A stretch of DNA of 64,000 nucleotides from Lyngbya sp. HA4199-MV5 (GTDB taxonomy: Bacteria; Cyanobacteriota; Cyanobacteriia; Leptolyngbyales; Leptolyngbyaceae), in contig JAHHHL010000029.1 of NCBI GenBank assembly GCA_019359375.1, positions 17,972 to 81,971 of the forward strand, in the 5' to 3' direction. Every line of letters begins with the position of its first letter. Positions within the stretch are counted from its first letter, which is position 1. The notes under the pieces were generated by a model. It was given only the letters and a program-made list of their open reading frames with translations, was not told the origin of the DNA and searched no databases. A program made the position numbers and the translations under genes. Shown one piece after another: positions 42,554 to 52,774 of the stretch.

Positions 42554-44386
42554 TTACGTCTCCAGCAGTTGCAGCTTGTACAGGCTGGCATACAGTCCAC
42601 CCTGGCTGAGAAGTTCTTCATGGCTACCTGATTCGACCAGTTGACCGCGCTTGAGGACGAGGATGCGATCGCAGTTGCGAATGGTAGACAAACGGTGCGC
42701 GATAATAATGGCAGTACGGTTTTCCAGCAAATGATCCAGCGCGTCTTGAATCAGTGCTTCGGTGCCCACATCCAGACTGGCGGTGGCTTCATCCAGCACC
42801 AGAATGCGCGGTTCACGGATGGCAGCACGAGCAAAGGCTAGCAGTTGCTTTTGTCCGCCCGACAGGTTGGTGCCTCGTTCACGGAGGGGTGTATCGTACC
42901 CCTGGGGCAGTTGTTCGATCAGGGCAGAAACATTGGTGCGTTCGGCGGCAGATTGAATGGCAGCAAAGGGATACGTTTCACCCAGCGTAATGTTGCTTTT
43001 CACGTCGCCTGCAAACACAAAGCCGTCTTGCAAAATCACGCCCATGTGGCGGCGCAGTTCGGTTTGGGGCAGATCACGAATATTCACCCCATCCACCAAA
43101 ATGCAGCCTTCTGTCACCTCATACAAGCGGCTTAGCAACCGAATAATGGAACTTTTGCCTGCACCTGTGGGACCCACCAACGCGACTTTTTCACCGGGGC
43201 GAATGGTGAAGTTAAGATCGTGCAGCACGTATTCGCCTTCCTTGTAAGCAAAGGAGACATGCTCAAAGCGGATTTCGCCTGTAGTGGCTTCAGCACGGCT
43301 GTCCAGCGTTTTAGGATGTTCGGGATCGCGGATGTCGATCGACTCATTAAAAATATCACTGACCCGCTCTACAGCCGTGAACCCAGCTTGAATGGCGGTG
43401 AACTTTTCCGCAAACTGACGCAGGGGATCGAACAGACGTTGAGAGAACAAAATAAAGGTTGAAAGTTGACCCAGGTTGAGCGTTTGATCGAGAATGAAGC
43501 GCCCACCGAGCCAGAGGACAGACGCGATCGCCGCCAGCGAAATCCACTCCAGCGTGGCGGAAATAGCGGAATCGTGAAAGATGGTTTTATCAACCTCTTT
43601 GATGTAGCGCAGATTGCTGGTGCGAAACAGATCGGCGTTAAAGGCTTCGCGGCGAAAAAGCTGTACAACATTAATGCCGACAATATTTTCTTGTAAGGTC
43701 GAATTGAGCGTAGACAATTCTTCGCGCGATTTGTAGTTGGCTTTGCGATACTGCTGCTGAAAGTAAATGATCAGCGCTGTCGCTGGAATGAGCATCGCGG
43801 TTAGCAACAGCGCCAACTGCCATTGCAGCAAGAACATGGCGATCGCAATCACAATGATTGAAAACAAATCGCCCAAAATGCCGATCGCGCCTGTGGAGAA
43901 TACATCCCCCAACGCTTCCACATCGCTGGTGAGACGGGTAATCAAGCGTCCAACCGGGGTGCGATCGAAAAAGCGCATTGCCAGCGACGTGACGTGGTGA
44001 AACAAATCGGCGCGAATGTCTGCCGTAATGCGCTGCCCCATTTTCTGCACGAGAAACCCCTGTCGCGCATCAAAGAAGGTACGCAGAATCAGCGTCAGCA
44101 GCAATAGCCCTGCCAGCAGATTAATGCCATCCGTGAGGGACATTTGACGCAGAAACCCCCAGGTGGTTGGTTCTTGCCGAACGAGGGAAATCGCTTCACC
44201 AATCAAAATGGGCTGCATGGCTCCGGCGATCGCCGTGGGCACCAGCAGCGCAAACGACCATGCCAGTAGCCGCTTGTCTCGCAGCCCATATTCTGCCAAC
44301 CGCATAAACAAGCGCCAGTCGGTTTCGCGTATCCGTTCTCGCACGGGGCGATCGGGTTTTGGTGAAGGGGCGATCGAGCCAGTCAT
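42554..44386 (-). CDS. ABC exporter, fused membrane and ATPase domains (MsbA/LmrA-like)
   Basis: 610 residues. Six-helix ABC exporter domain (about residues 25-340), then ATPase: VALVGPTGAGKSSIIRLLSR (Walker A), LSGGQKQLLAFARAAI (signature), ILVLDEATASLD (Walker B), IIIAHRLSTI (H-loop). Works as a homodimer or heterodimer to export lipids or drugs; substrate not predictable. No other transporter half lies next to it, so a homodimer is likely. Confidence 0.9.
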   Translation of the reverse strand: MTGSIAPSPKPDRPVRERIRETDWRLFMRLAEYGLRDKRLLAWSFALLVPTAIAGAMQPILIGEAISLVRQEPTTWGFLRQMSLTDGINLLAGLLLLTLILRTFFDARQGFLVQKMGQRITADIRADLFHHVTSLAMRFFDRTPVGRLITRLTSDVEALGDVFSTGAIGILGDLFSIIVIAIAMFLLQWQLALLLTAMLIPATALIIYFQQQYRKANYKSREELSTLNSTLQENIVGINVVQLFRREAFNADLFRTSNLRYIKEVDKTIFHDSAISATLEWISLAAIASVLWLGGRFILDQTLNLGQLSTFILFSQRLFDPLRQFAEKFTAIQAGFTAVERVSDIFNESIDIRDPEHPKTLDSRAEATTGEIRFEHVSFAYKEGEYVLHDLNFTIRPGEKVALVGPTGAGKSSIIRLLSRLYEVTEGCILVDGVNIRDLPQTELRRHMGVILQDGFVFAGDVKSNITLGETYPFAAIQSAAERTNVSALIEQLPQGYDTPLRERGTNLSGGQKQLLAFARAAIREPRILVLDEATASLDVGTEALIQDALDHLLENRTAIIIAHRLSTIRNCDRILVLKRGQLVESGSHEELLSQGGLYASLYKLQLLET

Positions 44387-44746
44387 AACGTACAGCCGTG
44401 AAAAGAACGTGTGAGAAGAGACGTGCTTTCCAACTGTAGCGTAGTCAGTTTTACTCGCACTCCGTAACGAGTGTTACGGAGAGATTAGTGTCGAGCATTC
44501 GTCAAGTCTTTGCAGCAGGTTTCATCAAAGCTACACATTCATATTCAGTAGAATTACTGGCTTTTTAACGGTGCGTTAGACGCGTCTTAAAGTCCCTGTG
44601 GGATGTATGGAGGTTGGTATCCCATCCTTCTGCAAAACAATCAAACCCACGCAAACCGCCGTAGCAGAAGTGATGGCATCAGGGTGCTTGCCGTTTGTTC
44701 CACTCGCACATCAACCATTCATCTACCACTAGACACCTCTAAACCT
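44387..44746. other. Divergent intergenic region with a perfect hairpin
   Basis: About 360 bp between the divergent ABC exporter gene and the phytase/GDPD gene; promoters of both must be here. CTCCGTAAC (44460-44468) and GTTACGGAG (44473-44481) form a perfect nine-base stem with a four-base loop. An in-frame upstream extension of the next gene exists but has no family support. Confidence 0.55.
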
Positions 44747-47700
44747 ATGGCAGACGTAACTCTCAAGGGCTTTGCCTCACTCCCAGCCGACACCTTTGCA
44801 GAAGGACCTCCCGCCGGAAACGGCATCTCTGGTAACGGGCGCACGGGACCGTTTCCGGGTCAGCCCGTACAGGGCTTTAGCGGCGTACAGTTTGCGGATC
44901 AAAATCGCTTCTGGTTTCTGCCAGACAATGGTTTTGGTGCCAAAGGAAACAGCGCTGATTTTCTACTGCGAATCTATCAAGTTGATCCTAGCTTTCAGGG
45001 AGCAGAAGCGTCGGGTGATGGCAGCGTGAAGGTTGGCAGCTTTATTCAACTGCGCGACCCTGACAAAAAAGTGCCGTTTGCCATTACGAATGAGAAAACG
45101 AGCGATCGCGTCCTCACAGGCGCAGACTTTGATATTGAATCCTTCGTGCTGGCAGAGGACGGCACGATCTGGGTGGGTGACGAGTTTGGTCCCTTTTTGC
45201 TGCACTTTGACGGCACGGGCAAATTGCTGGATGCCCCCATTGCAACTCCTAACCCCGTCAAGCTGAACACCCTGAATGGTCAGGCTCCACTGGTGATTGG
45301 GCATCGGGGTGCCAGTGGTGAATTGCCAGAGCATACGTTAGAGGCATACAAGCTGGCGATCGAGCGCGGTGCCGATTTTATTGAACCAGATCTGGTTTCC
45401 ACCAAAGATGGCGTGTTGATTGCCCGCCACGAACCCATTTTAGGTGGCACCACCGATGTTGCCAGTCGTCCTGAGTTTGTCGATCGTAAGCGCAGCGGCA
45501 TCGTTGATGGCGTGCTGTACGAAAACGAATTTTTTGCCTCTGACTTCACCCTGGCAGAGATCAAAACCCTGCGGGCGATCATGCCGCAAGGCTTCCGTAC
45601 CCAGGCATTCAACGGGGTGTTTGAAATTCCCACGCTGCAAGACGTGATTGAGCTGGTGCAGCAGGTTGAAAAAGATACGGGCAAAAAAATCGGCATCTAT
45701 CCCGAAACCAAACACCCCACCTATCACGATCATTTAGGGCTGTCCCTGGAAGAGCCGCTGCTGGCAACGCTAGAGCAAACAGGCTTCACTGACCCCAGCC
45801 GCATTTTCATCCAGTCCTTTGAAGTCGCCAATCTGAAGAAACTGAACACCAAAACCGACATTCCTCTGGTGCAATTGCTGGATGCCTATGACGTGGATTA
45901 TGCGACGGGCGACCTGTTGTATCAGGATGTGAATGCGCGTCCCTACGATTTTGCTGTGGCAGGCGACACTCGCACCTACGCCGATTTGCAAACGCCCGCA
46001 GGACTGGCAGAAATTGCCTCCTACGCCGATGGTATCGGTCCCTGGAAGCGAATGATTGTTTCAGTCAAAAATGTAGACAAGAACAACGATGGCATTGCAG
46101 ACGATTTAAATAACGATGGTGTGATCAATGATGCCGATCGCGTGACTCTGGCTCCTACTTCACTTGTCACCGATGCTCATGCGGTGGGTTTGCAAGTGCA
46201 TCCCTACACCTTCCGCAACGAAGGACGCTTTCTGGCTTCAGACTATCAGGGCAACCCTGCCAAGGAGTTTGAGCAGTTCATCAACCTGGGTGTGGATGCG
46301 TACTTCACCGACTTCCCCGGTACGGGCGCGTTGGTGCGGAACCAGATTATCAGCCCCGTCGTCCGATCGCCCCAAAATCCCGATGTTCTCGCCACGACCG
46401 AGTTTAATACGCTGAATGGCAAGCAGCCGATCGTGATTGGGCATCGCGGCGCGAGTGGCGAACGACCTGAACACACGCTGGCTTCCTATAAAAAGGCGAT
46501 CGCCGATGGTGCCGACTTTATTGAACCTGATTTGGTGGTCACCAAAGATGGCATTTTGATTGCCCGTCACGAGCCAATGTTAGCGGTATTGAATGCCGAT
46601 GGTACGCTTAACACCACCGACACCAGCACCGATATTTACACCCGTCCTGAGTTTGCCGATCGCAAGACCACCAAGGTACTGGATGGCAACACGGTGACAG
46701 GCTGGTTTGCCGAAGACTTCACCCTGGCAGAAATCAAAACCCTGAACGCGATCGAGCGCATCCCTGCCATTCGCGGCACCGCTTTCAACAACGATGGGTT
46801 GAAAGTGCCCACCCTGGATGAAGTCATCGACCTCGTGCAGCAAGTGGAAGCCGAAACGGGACGCAAAATTGGCATCTATCCCGAAACCAAGCACCCCAGC
46901 TTCTTTGCGGCGCAGGGCTTCAACACCAGCCAATTGCTCGTGGATACTCTGGTAACGCAGAAGTTCACCGATCCGTCGCGGATCTTCATTCAATCCTTTG
47001 AGGTCGCCAACCTGAAGGCGTTGAACACGACGATCATGCCGACCGCAGGCATCGATATTCCCTTAGTGCAACTGTTTGGCGGGTCGGGTCGCCCCTACGA
47101 CTTTGTGATCAGCGGCGACACGCGCACCTACACCGACCTCTCGACCGCCGCAGGACTGACAGAAATTGCCACCTACGCCCAGGGTATTGGTCCCAACAAG
47201 CAGCGGATTGTGCCGCTTACAACCGTCGATCGCAACAATGATGGACTTCCCGATGACCTGAATGGGGATGGACAAATTAGCGACGGCGATCGCGTCACAG
47301 GCACTCCCACCACCCTGGTTGCCGATGCCCATAAAGCTGGCTTGCTGGTGCATCCTTACACCTTCCGCAACGAGAGCTTCTTCCTGCCCGACAGCTACAA
47401 CGGCGATCCGTTGGCTGAGTTCAAACAGTTTATTGAACTGGGTGTAGACGGCTACTTTACCGATTTCCCTGGTACTGGCGAAGATGCCCGCAGCACCTTC
47501 ATTACGCCTCCTGCTGTGGCGAACCTGGGTGGCTCTAAAGGCTTTGAAGGTTTGGCAATTAGCCCCGACAAGTCCACCCTGTATCCCTTACTGGAAGGTA
47601 CGGTGGTTGGCGATCCAGCAGGCGCACTGCGCATCTACGAGTTTGACGTGGCAAGCCAGCAATATGAAGGGGTGGTGGGCTACTACAAGCTCGAAAATCC

Positions 47701-48469
47701 CGCCAACGCGATCGGTGATATTACCGTCGTCAACAGCAACGAATACCTGATCATCGAGCGCGACAACAACCAGGGAGCGGCTGCCCAGTTCAAGAAGATC
47801 TTCAAGGTCGATTTTTCTCAACAGGATGCGAACGGCTTCGTCGCTAAAACAGAAATTGCCAACCTGCTGGACATCAAAGACCCGGATGATCTCAACAAAG
47901 ACGGCAGCACGAGCTTCAACTTCCCGTTCCAGACCATTGAAGATGTGCTGGTAATCGATGCCAACACCATTCTGGTTGCCAACGACAACAACTACCCGTT
48001 CTCATCCGGTCGTTCACCCGCGATCGACAACAACGAAATCATCCTGCTGCAACTGGAACAACCCCTCAAGCTTGACCCACGGGTTGGTTTAGCCGGGTTA
48101 AACATCCAGACTTATAAAGGCACGGATGGCAACGATCGCCTGCGGGGTGATCAACTGGATGATTATATTGAGGCGGGTGCAGGCGATGATTTTTTGCGCG
48201 GCGGCAAAGGCAATAACTTCCTCATCGGGGGTGAAGGTGCCGATACGTTTGCCCTCACACGCGGGGGGACGCAGACAATCGCCGACTTTGAAAACGGCAC
48301 TGACACGATCGGCTTACCAGCAGGCTTGGGCCTTAACAGGCTCTCGATCGTGCAAGGCACTGGGCTGAATGCGAATGACACCCTCATTCAGCGTCAGGGC
48401 AACACCTTAGCCGTGCTGTCCGGCATCCAGGCAAGTACCATTACCGCGAACAACTTCATCTCGATCTAG
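44747..48469 (+). CDS. Phytase/esterase-like propeller protein with two inserted GDPD domains and RTX repeats
   Basis: About 1240 residues. N-terminal half of an esterase-like phytase domain ([40 protein letters not shown]), then two glycerophosphodiester phosphodiesterase domains starting near residues 181 and 561 ([40 protein letters not shown]), each with EPDLV and a calcium-loop-like stretch ([15 protein letters not shown]). The propeller resumes near residue 920 ([20 protein letters not shown]). The end carries RTX-type loops ([19 protein letters not shown]), suggesting calcium-dependent secretion. Likely scavenges phosphate from lipids head groups or phytate outside the cell. Confidence 0.9.
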   Translation: MADVTLKGFASLPADTFAEGPPAGNGISGNGRTGPFPGQPVQGFSGVQFADQNRFWFLPDNGFGAKGNSADFLLRIYQVDPSFQGAEASGDGSVKVGSFIQLRDPDKKVPFAITNEKTSDRVLTGADFDIESFVLAEDGTIWVGDEFGPFLLHFDGTGKLLDAPIATPNPVKLNTLNGQAPLVIGHRGASGELPEHTLEAYKLAIERGADFIEPDLVSTKDGVLIARHEPILGGTTDVASRPEFVDRKRSGIVDGVLYENEFFASDFTLAEIKTLRAIMPQGFRTQAFNGVFEIPTLQDVIELVQQVEKDTGKKIGIYPETKHPTYHDHLGLSLEEPLLATLEQTGFTDPSRIFIQSFEVANLKKLNTKTDIPLVQLLDAYDVDYATGDLLYQDVNARPYDFAVAGDTRTYADLQTPAGLAEIASYADGIGPWKRMIVSVKNVDKNNDGIADDLNNDGVINDADRVTLAPTSLVTDAHAVGLQVHPYTFRNEGRFLASDYQGNPAKEFEQFINLGVDAYFTDFPGTGALVRNQIISPVVRSPQNPDVLATTEFNTLNGKQPIVIGHRGASGERPEHTLASYKKAIADGADFIEPDLVVTKDGILIARHEPMLAVLNADGTLNTTDTSTDIYTRPEFADRKTTKVLDGNTVTGWFAEDFTLAEIKTLNAIERIPAIRGTAFNNDGLKVPTLDEVIDLVQQVEAETGRKIGIYPETKHPSFFAAQGFNTSQLLVDTLVTQKFTDPSRIFIQSFEVANLKALNTTIMPTAGIDIPLVQLFGGSGRPYDFVISGDTRTYTDLSTAAGLTEIATYAQGIGPNKQRIVPLTTVDRNNDGLPDDLNGDGQISDGDRVTGTPTTLVADAHKAGLLVHPYTFRNESFFLPDSYNGDPLAEFKQFIELGVDGYFTDFPGTGEDARSTFITPPAVANLGGSKGFEGLAISPDKSTLYPLLEGTVVGDPAGALRIYEFDVASQQYEGVVGYYKLENPANAIGDITVVNSNEYLIIERDNNQGAAAQFKKIFKVDFSQQDANGFVAKTEIANLLDIKDPDDLNKDGSTSFNFPFQTIEDVLVIDANTILVANDNNYPFSSGRSPAIDNNEIILLQLEQPLKLDPRVGLAGLNIQTYKGTDGNDRLRGDQLDDYIEAGAGDDFLRGGKGNNFLIGGEGADTFALTRGGTQTIADFENGTDTIGLPAGLGLNRLSIVQGTGLNANDTLIQRQGNTLAVLSGIQASTITANNFISI

Positions 48470-48481
48470 TTTCGGTGATAC

Positions 48482-48547
48482 AAACCTCGGAGGTTTTGAC
48501 CAGGCATTAAGCCTGGCCAGTCGAGCGATTCAAACCTCCGAGGGTTT
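48482..48547. repeat. CCTCGGAGG palindrome element, copy 3
   Basis: AAACCTCGGAGGTTTT (48482-48497) and AAACCTCCGAGGGTTT (48532-48547) flank an inner hairpin CCAGGC-ATTAA-GCCTGG. Same build as copy 2 at 37531-37597. Confidence 0.75.
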
Positions 48548-48554
48548 AGTCTAC

Positions 48555-48605
48555 AGAGCCGTGGGGTGCGATCGACGATCGTCCACCACGGCTCTTTCTT
48601 CTTTG
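48555..48605 (+). terminator. Intrinsic terminator after the phytase/GDPD gene
   Basis: Perfect ten-base stem AGAGCCGTGG (48555-48564) / CCACGGCTCT (48586-48595) followed by TTCTTCTTT. Confidence 0.7.
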
Positions 48606-48831
48606 GAATCGCAACGATTAGGTAAAAAGCTCGGTGCTTCCCACAAAGAGATCCATGCTTTGAGTTATAAGCTTGATTTGTCGAGATCAGATGGTGAAAG
48701 GTGAGGGTTGGAGGGCGATCGCTCAACTTTAGCTAGATAAGCCAAGAACCTTTTATAAGGATATTGCAGCTATCATCTGCTTGTTAGAGACATTTAGCTT
48801 TGTATTCGTTAAAACTGAATGGGAGGATAAT

Positions 48832-49407
48832 ATGGCTGAACTTACTACAGAACAACTAATCTATCTGCTTTACGCCAGTGCATACTCAGAAGCAGACACG
48901 GTAACAAAAGGCACTGTTAAATCCTACTTACTGAGCGAGTGGAAGGGAAAAGCTGAGAAAATCTATGATGCCTTACAGACTCAGGGCTTGATCAAACAAA
49001 CAAGTAAGGGACGCTTCTCCGTAACAAAACAAGGGGTAGAAGCTCTTGTCAGTAATCTGGCTGTCACTGACTATAAATTCGATTCTGTCAAAGGTCCAAA
49101 AGTCTTAAACATTTTACTAGATTGCCTCAGAAAAGCCGCTGAGACCCATCCTCAAGACAAGTCTTTGAAGGAAATAACCTTTGATGAATTTCAAGAACAA
49201 TTCAAAGAACTTTATTTCAAAGAGAGAAAACAGCAGTCACTGAAGGGTGTTGTTGCAATCCGCAGACGAGAAATATCTCAAGCTTTTATAGAGCAGCATT
49301 CTATTTCACAGCAAGAGTTTGAGAAATATTTTGAGATGCTGAGATCGAAGGGAGAAATATCTGTCACCGAAGGTGGAGAAGATGAGTTGATTGAGTGGGT
49401 AGAGTAA
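48832..49407 (+). CDS. Winged-helix-type protein, partner of the downstream ATPase
   Basis: 191 residues from ATG 48832, which has GGGAGG 6-10 bases upstream. The N-terminal 85 residues look like a winged helix: TKGTVKSYLLSEWKGKAEKI, ALQTQGLIKQTSKGRFSVTK. The C-terminal part contains a second helical segment (RREISQAFIEQHSISQQEFE) that may be another HTH. No enzyme motif. Three bases separate it from the ATPase gene, so they act together. AT-rich and free of HIP1 octamers, unlike most of the window, which suggests transfer. Family not recognised. Confidence 0.75.
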   Translation: MAELTTEQLIYLLYASAYSEADTVTKGTVKSYLLSEWKGKAEKIYDALQTQGLIKQTSKGRFSVTKQGVEALVSNLAVTDYKFDSVKGPKVLNILLDCLRKAAETHPQDKSLKEITFDEFQEQFKELYFKERKQQSLKGVVAIRRREISQAFIEQHSISQQEFEKYFEMLRSKGEISVTEGGEDELIEWVE

Positions 49408-49410
49408 GTT

Positions 49411-51267
49411 ATGGCTGAAGATGCGGGTAAGAAGGATGACATCAGAGGATTTCTTAAACGTGTCAATCACGGCGTTAATTTTATTGAAGATATCTGGATT
49501 GAACGTGAGGTCAAACAGCGCGGTTCAGAAGGGAAGTTTAATGAGGCAAGAAGCCTTTCTGGAAGACCTATCTCTAATATCACTGAGCTTCTCAATGATG
49601 ACTTAAGGTATAGCTTTGATGACGGAAGCTTTACTTTTAGATTTATTGCTGCTATTCCTGGCGGCGGTAAAACAACATTACTTGATTATCTACGTGAACT
49701 AATAGAGGCTGACCCTCGATACAGAAAACACGCAATAGTAGTTCAGTTTCCATTCAATGAACTACTTTCAGAATCTGGTAGTGAAAGTTTTGGAGTTAAG
49801 TTCTATTCTTACGTTTTAACTCGGACTTTTTGGGAGCTAATGAGAGACGGCAATACTAGCTTGTCCAAGCACATAAAAGATATGGCTGAAAAATCTCTTG
49901 GCAGAATTATTGGTGAGGAGAAAGTTGCTCAACTAAGATTAAAGGTGAATTCCGAGATGGATTTTACTGAGCAATTGAGTGAATATCTTGCTGAAAAGAA
50001 GTCTAACTTCAAAAGGCGATTTTTTGACACAATAAAGTATTTCTTACAGGTTGATCCTCAAGCGACTTTTGTTTATCTGATGGATGAGCTGGATGGGTTG
50101 CGAACCCATAAGGATTATTTGCAAGATGCCAGATCAATTGTTAGAGATTTAATAAATGAAGCGCTTGGCGGAGGAAATATTCGCCTCATGATCTACATAG
50201 TTGGCATATCAGATGATGTAGAGACTTTTATTAAAGCAGACCAAGCTTTATATAGCCGTGTCTTCGATTCTGTGATTAACCTTGTTGCCTATCGCCGGGA
50301 AGAATGCGAACAAATTAGGAAAAAAATAGAAGAACAAATTGAAGCGGCTTACAGTGGTTGCAAAGACTTTGATAAAGCCTGGAGAGAAATTGAAGAGATA
50401 CAACTGGAACCTGCACATGACTATAGTAGTTTAAGAGAATTTTGTAAGAAGTTTTCTGGAAAAGTAATTGAAATTCATGAGCGATACTTTCACTCTTTTG
50501 ACAAATCCTTTAATAAATATGAGAGCAAAGCGCGTCAAATAGTTGAAGTACAAGCACTAGCGAAATGGAGTGAGTATCTTGGTGACTACCCGACAGAGGA
50601 ACCCAATGGCATAGAGCAAAGTCAGGGTTATCGAGGTCACACAAAGTGGAAGAGGTATAAAGGTAAAAATGGATTTTTACTCTTAATAGCTAAGACTACA
50701 ACTATTATTAGAGGAGTCAAAGATCACGCCGTAGATTGCTATGTAGAGTTATGGCATAATGGTCATCAAGTAGCTGAAGCTTATGGAGAGGCTAAAAACT
50801 GTCCTTTGATTAAAGAACATATAGATACATTCCACAAGTGGCTAGCTGAATTCAGTTACGAACCCTTCTCAACAGATGGGAATCCTCCTGATCTTGCATT
50901 TATAATCTCTCCTTCTGCTACAGATTTACAGAAAAGAAAGTTAAAAATAAAGGGTATTGAGTTTATTGCAGAAGAAAGAATAGATGATAACTCTTCTAAT
51001 ACCAAAACTGAAGTTAGTAATGAAAGCAAAGAACCTGATTTAAGAGCAATAGCTTCAGGAAATGGCATTAGTATAAACAAATCTAGTGAAGCCATTCTTA
51101 AGGCTGCTCTTAAAACTGCACGCTTTCAAGCAAAAACTATTGATAGGCTCATAAAGAGTAGACCATACGAAAGCTTTAAAGATTTAGTTTTCAAGACGGG
51201 GTTTAGTCCATCTATTCGGAAGAAACTTCAGGATAAGATCGATAGCGGCGATATCTCTTTCGACTAG
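49411..51267 (+). CDS. P-loop ATPase with possible Mrr-like nuclease and helix-hairpin-helix regions
   Basis: 618 residues. The ATPase has Walker A AAIPGGGKTTLLDYL (GGGKTT at 84-89) and Walker B FVYLMDELDGL (220-230), with sensor-like IYIVGISDDVETF. Residues about 385-520 resemble an Mrr-like PD-(D/E)XK core: VDCYVELWHNG (Asp 442), AYGEAKNCPLIKEHIDTFHK (Glu 460, Lys 462) and DLAFIISPSATDLQKRK. Residues about 570-615 look like a helix-hairpin-helix. Together with the winged-helix gene this resembles defence NTPase-nuclease systems, but I do not recognise it as a named one. The nuclease call is by eye only. Confidence 0.7.
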   Translation: MAEDAGKKDDIRGFLKRVNHGVNFIEDIWIEREVKQRGSEGKFNEARSLSGRPISNITELLNDDLRYSFDDGSFTFRFIAAIPGGGKTTLLDYLRELIEADPRYRKHAIVVQFPFNELLSESGSESFGVKFYSYVLTRTFWELMRDGNTSLSKHIKDMAEKSLGRIIGEEKVAQLRLKVNSEMDFTEQLSEYLAEKKSNFKRRFFDTIKYFLQVDPQATFVYLMDELDGLRTHKDYLQDARSIVRDLINEALGGGNIRLMIYIVGISDDVETFIKADQALYSRVFDSVINLVAYRREECEQIRKKIEEQIEAAYSGCKDFDKAWREIEEIQLEPAHDYSSLREFCKKFSGKVIEIHERYFHSFDKSFNKYESKARQIVEVQALAKWSEYLGDYPTEEPNGIEQSQGYRGHTKWKRYKGKNGFLLLIAKTTTIIRGVKDHAVDCYVELWHNGHQVAEAYGEAKNCPLIKEHIDTFHKWLAEFSYEPFSTDGNPPDLAFIISPSATDLQKRKLKIKGIEFIAEERIDDNSSNTKTEVSNESKEPDLRAIASGNGISINKSSEAILKAALKTARFQAKTIDRLIKSRPYESFKDLVFKTGFSPSIRKKLQDKIDSGDISFD

Positions 51268-51392
51268 AAAGATCCCTTGCACTACAGGTTAAATTCGTTG
51301 AATCGGTTGCCTGAAAAAATCAACCTATACATAAGTTGTGAGGACTTAATGGAGTGGTAAAAGTCTCAAGATTATTTTCAGTTACTGCATTA

Positions 51393-51851
51393 TTATTCAA
51401 CGCGTAGTTTCCGGGTTTGTCGATCGATTTTGCGAATCAGTTCAAGCCCCACTTCTGCAACTGTCTTATTTATCTTCATCCTGTCATTCCAGCTAATCTG
51501 TTTTCCGTCCTCAATTTTTACCATCTCATGGGCTGCTTTATTTCTCGCTTCTCTCCATTGATTAAGATCATCGAGAACAAGTAGTCGCAAAGCATCATCA
51601 GTTTCGTGCTTCTCAACTGCCCTCTGAAGTTTTCCCAAAGTCATAAAGCTAAAATCAGTACTTGTTCGCCATGTTAGGTAGCTTTCTAAACGATCAGTGA
51701 TAAGGCTTTCTTCAAGACTGATCGCTTCCAAATAAAACCCTTCGCTGATTGATTTGGAAATCCATTCAAACGAAGATTTGTATAGCTCATAACGTTCTTG
51801 ACTAACTTCATTGTCTGAAGATCTAACCGCCCGTTTTCTATCTTTGGTCAT
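51393..51851 (-). CDS. HEPN-like protein
   Basis: 152 residues, all helical. Contains WREARNKAAHEM, where Arg 103 and His 108 form the R-x4-H pattern of HEPN RNases. It faces the ATPase gene tail to tail within the accessory region. It might be a toxin or defence effector; no partner nucleotidyltransferase gene is adjacent. Confidence 0.6.
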   Translation of the reverse strand: MTKDRKRAVRSSDNEVSQERYELYKSSFEWISKSISEGFYLEAISLEESLITDRLESYLTWRTSTDFSFMTLGKLQRAVEKHETDDALRLLVLDDLNQWREARNKAAHEMVKIEDGKQISWNDRMKINKTVAEVGLELIRKIDRQTRKLRVE

Positions 51852-51960
51852 GCTAATAAGAGGGAATTGAGTTCAAAACAGCAAATCAGTGACCATTACG
51901 CTAATAGTAGTTATAGCCTACGCAATCGTCTCTTGCTAGAATCCTATTGGGGAATCAACC

Positions 51961-52245
51961 ATGACAGATGCTAAAGAACAACTCATTCAAGAACTTGACC
52001 AAACACCTGATTTCGTTGTGCAGGAGGCTTTAGACTTTCTGCTGTTCATCAAAATTCGCTTAAAGCACAAAATCAAGGAAGAGCAGACAAATAGTTCGCC
52101 TCAAACTCCCAGTCTTCCATCCTTTCTCCAGTTTGTAGAAGAAATTAGTGCCCAGGTTCCTAGAGAAGAATGGGCAAAGCTACCCAGCGACCTTTCCAAA
52201 AACGTCGATCACTACTTGTATGGCTCACCGAAGGACGAGGAATGA
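51961..52245 (+). CDS. DUF2281-type antitoxin
   Basis: 94 residues. KEQLIQELDQTPDFVVQEAL and DFLLFIKIR are typical of DUF2281 proteins, often paired with PIN toxins. Its TGA overlaps the ATG of the PIN gene by 4 bases, so they are coupled. Confidence 0.78.
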   Translation: MTDAKEQLIQELDQTPDFVVQEALDFLLFIKIRLKHKIKEEQTNSSPQTPSLPSFLQFVEEISAQVPREEWAKLPSDLSKNVDHYLYGSPKDEE

Positions 52246-52673
52246 AAACCGTCTTCGCCGATGCAGGTTACTGGATTGCCATCCTCAACCCTGCCGATGA
52301 CCTGCGGACTAAAGCTGTCAGCCTTTCCAATACTCTAGACCCCTTTCAAATCGTGACCAGTGAGATGGTTTTCACGGAAGTCTTAAATTCATTCTCCAGA
52401 CGAGAGAGTGCGTTTAGGCAAGCCGCAGCTCAATTTGTGCAACGATCGTTCGATAATTCTAAAATCGAAGTTGTCCCTCAAAGCAGCGCTTTATTCCGTC
52501 AAGCACTTGACCTCTACAACCAACGAGCCGACAAAGCCTGGAGCCTGACTGACTGTGCTTCCTTCTGCATCATGCAGCAACGAAAGATTCTGAAAGCCCT
52601 GACCCACGTTAGCGAAGCTCTCCGAAGGAATCGCCACTTTGAACAGGCTGGCTTCATTGCGCTTCTACGTTGA
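52242..52673 (+). CDS. PIN-domain toxin with an insertion in its fourth acidic motif
   Basis: 143 residues. PIN marks are FADAGYWIAIL (Asp 7), SEMVFTEVLN (Glu 46) and WSLTDCASF (Asp 104). The usual last motif T-x-D-x-HFxxAGF reads THVSEALRRNRHFEQAGF: removing the 21 bases 52609-52629 restores T-H-D-R-H-F. The conserved Asp is therefore lost, which may make the RNase inactive. The frame is kept. ATG 52242 overlaps the antitoxin stop. Confidence 0.85.
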   Translation: MKTVFADAGYWIAILNPADDLRTKAVSLSNTLDPFQIVTSEMVFTEVLNSFSRRESAFRQAAAQFVQRSFDNSKIEVVPQSSALFRQALDLYNQRADKAWSLTDCASFCIMQQRKILKALTHVSEALRRNRHFEQAGFIALLR

Positions 52674-52774
52674 GCAACCCTTCGCCCTTCGATCGCTGGC
52701 GTTAGCAGATGCAACAGTACCGATCGCCCTTATTGGCTGGGCATTCTATCAATCAATGAGATTGGTAGAGTTAC

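Noticed and set aside
48470..48831. tRNA or small structured RNA after the phytase gene
   Set aside because: The fold-back parts are explained by the CCTCGGAGG element and an intrinsic terminator; no cloverleaf features seen.
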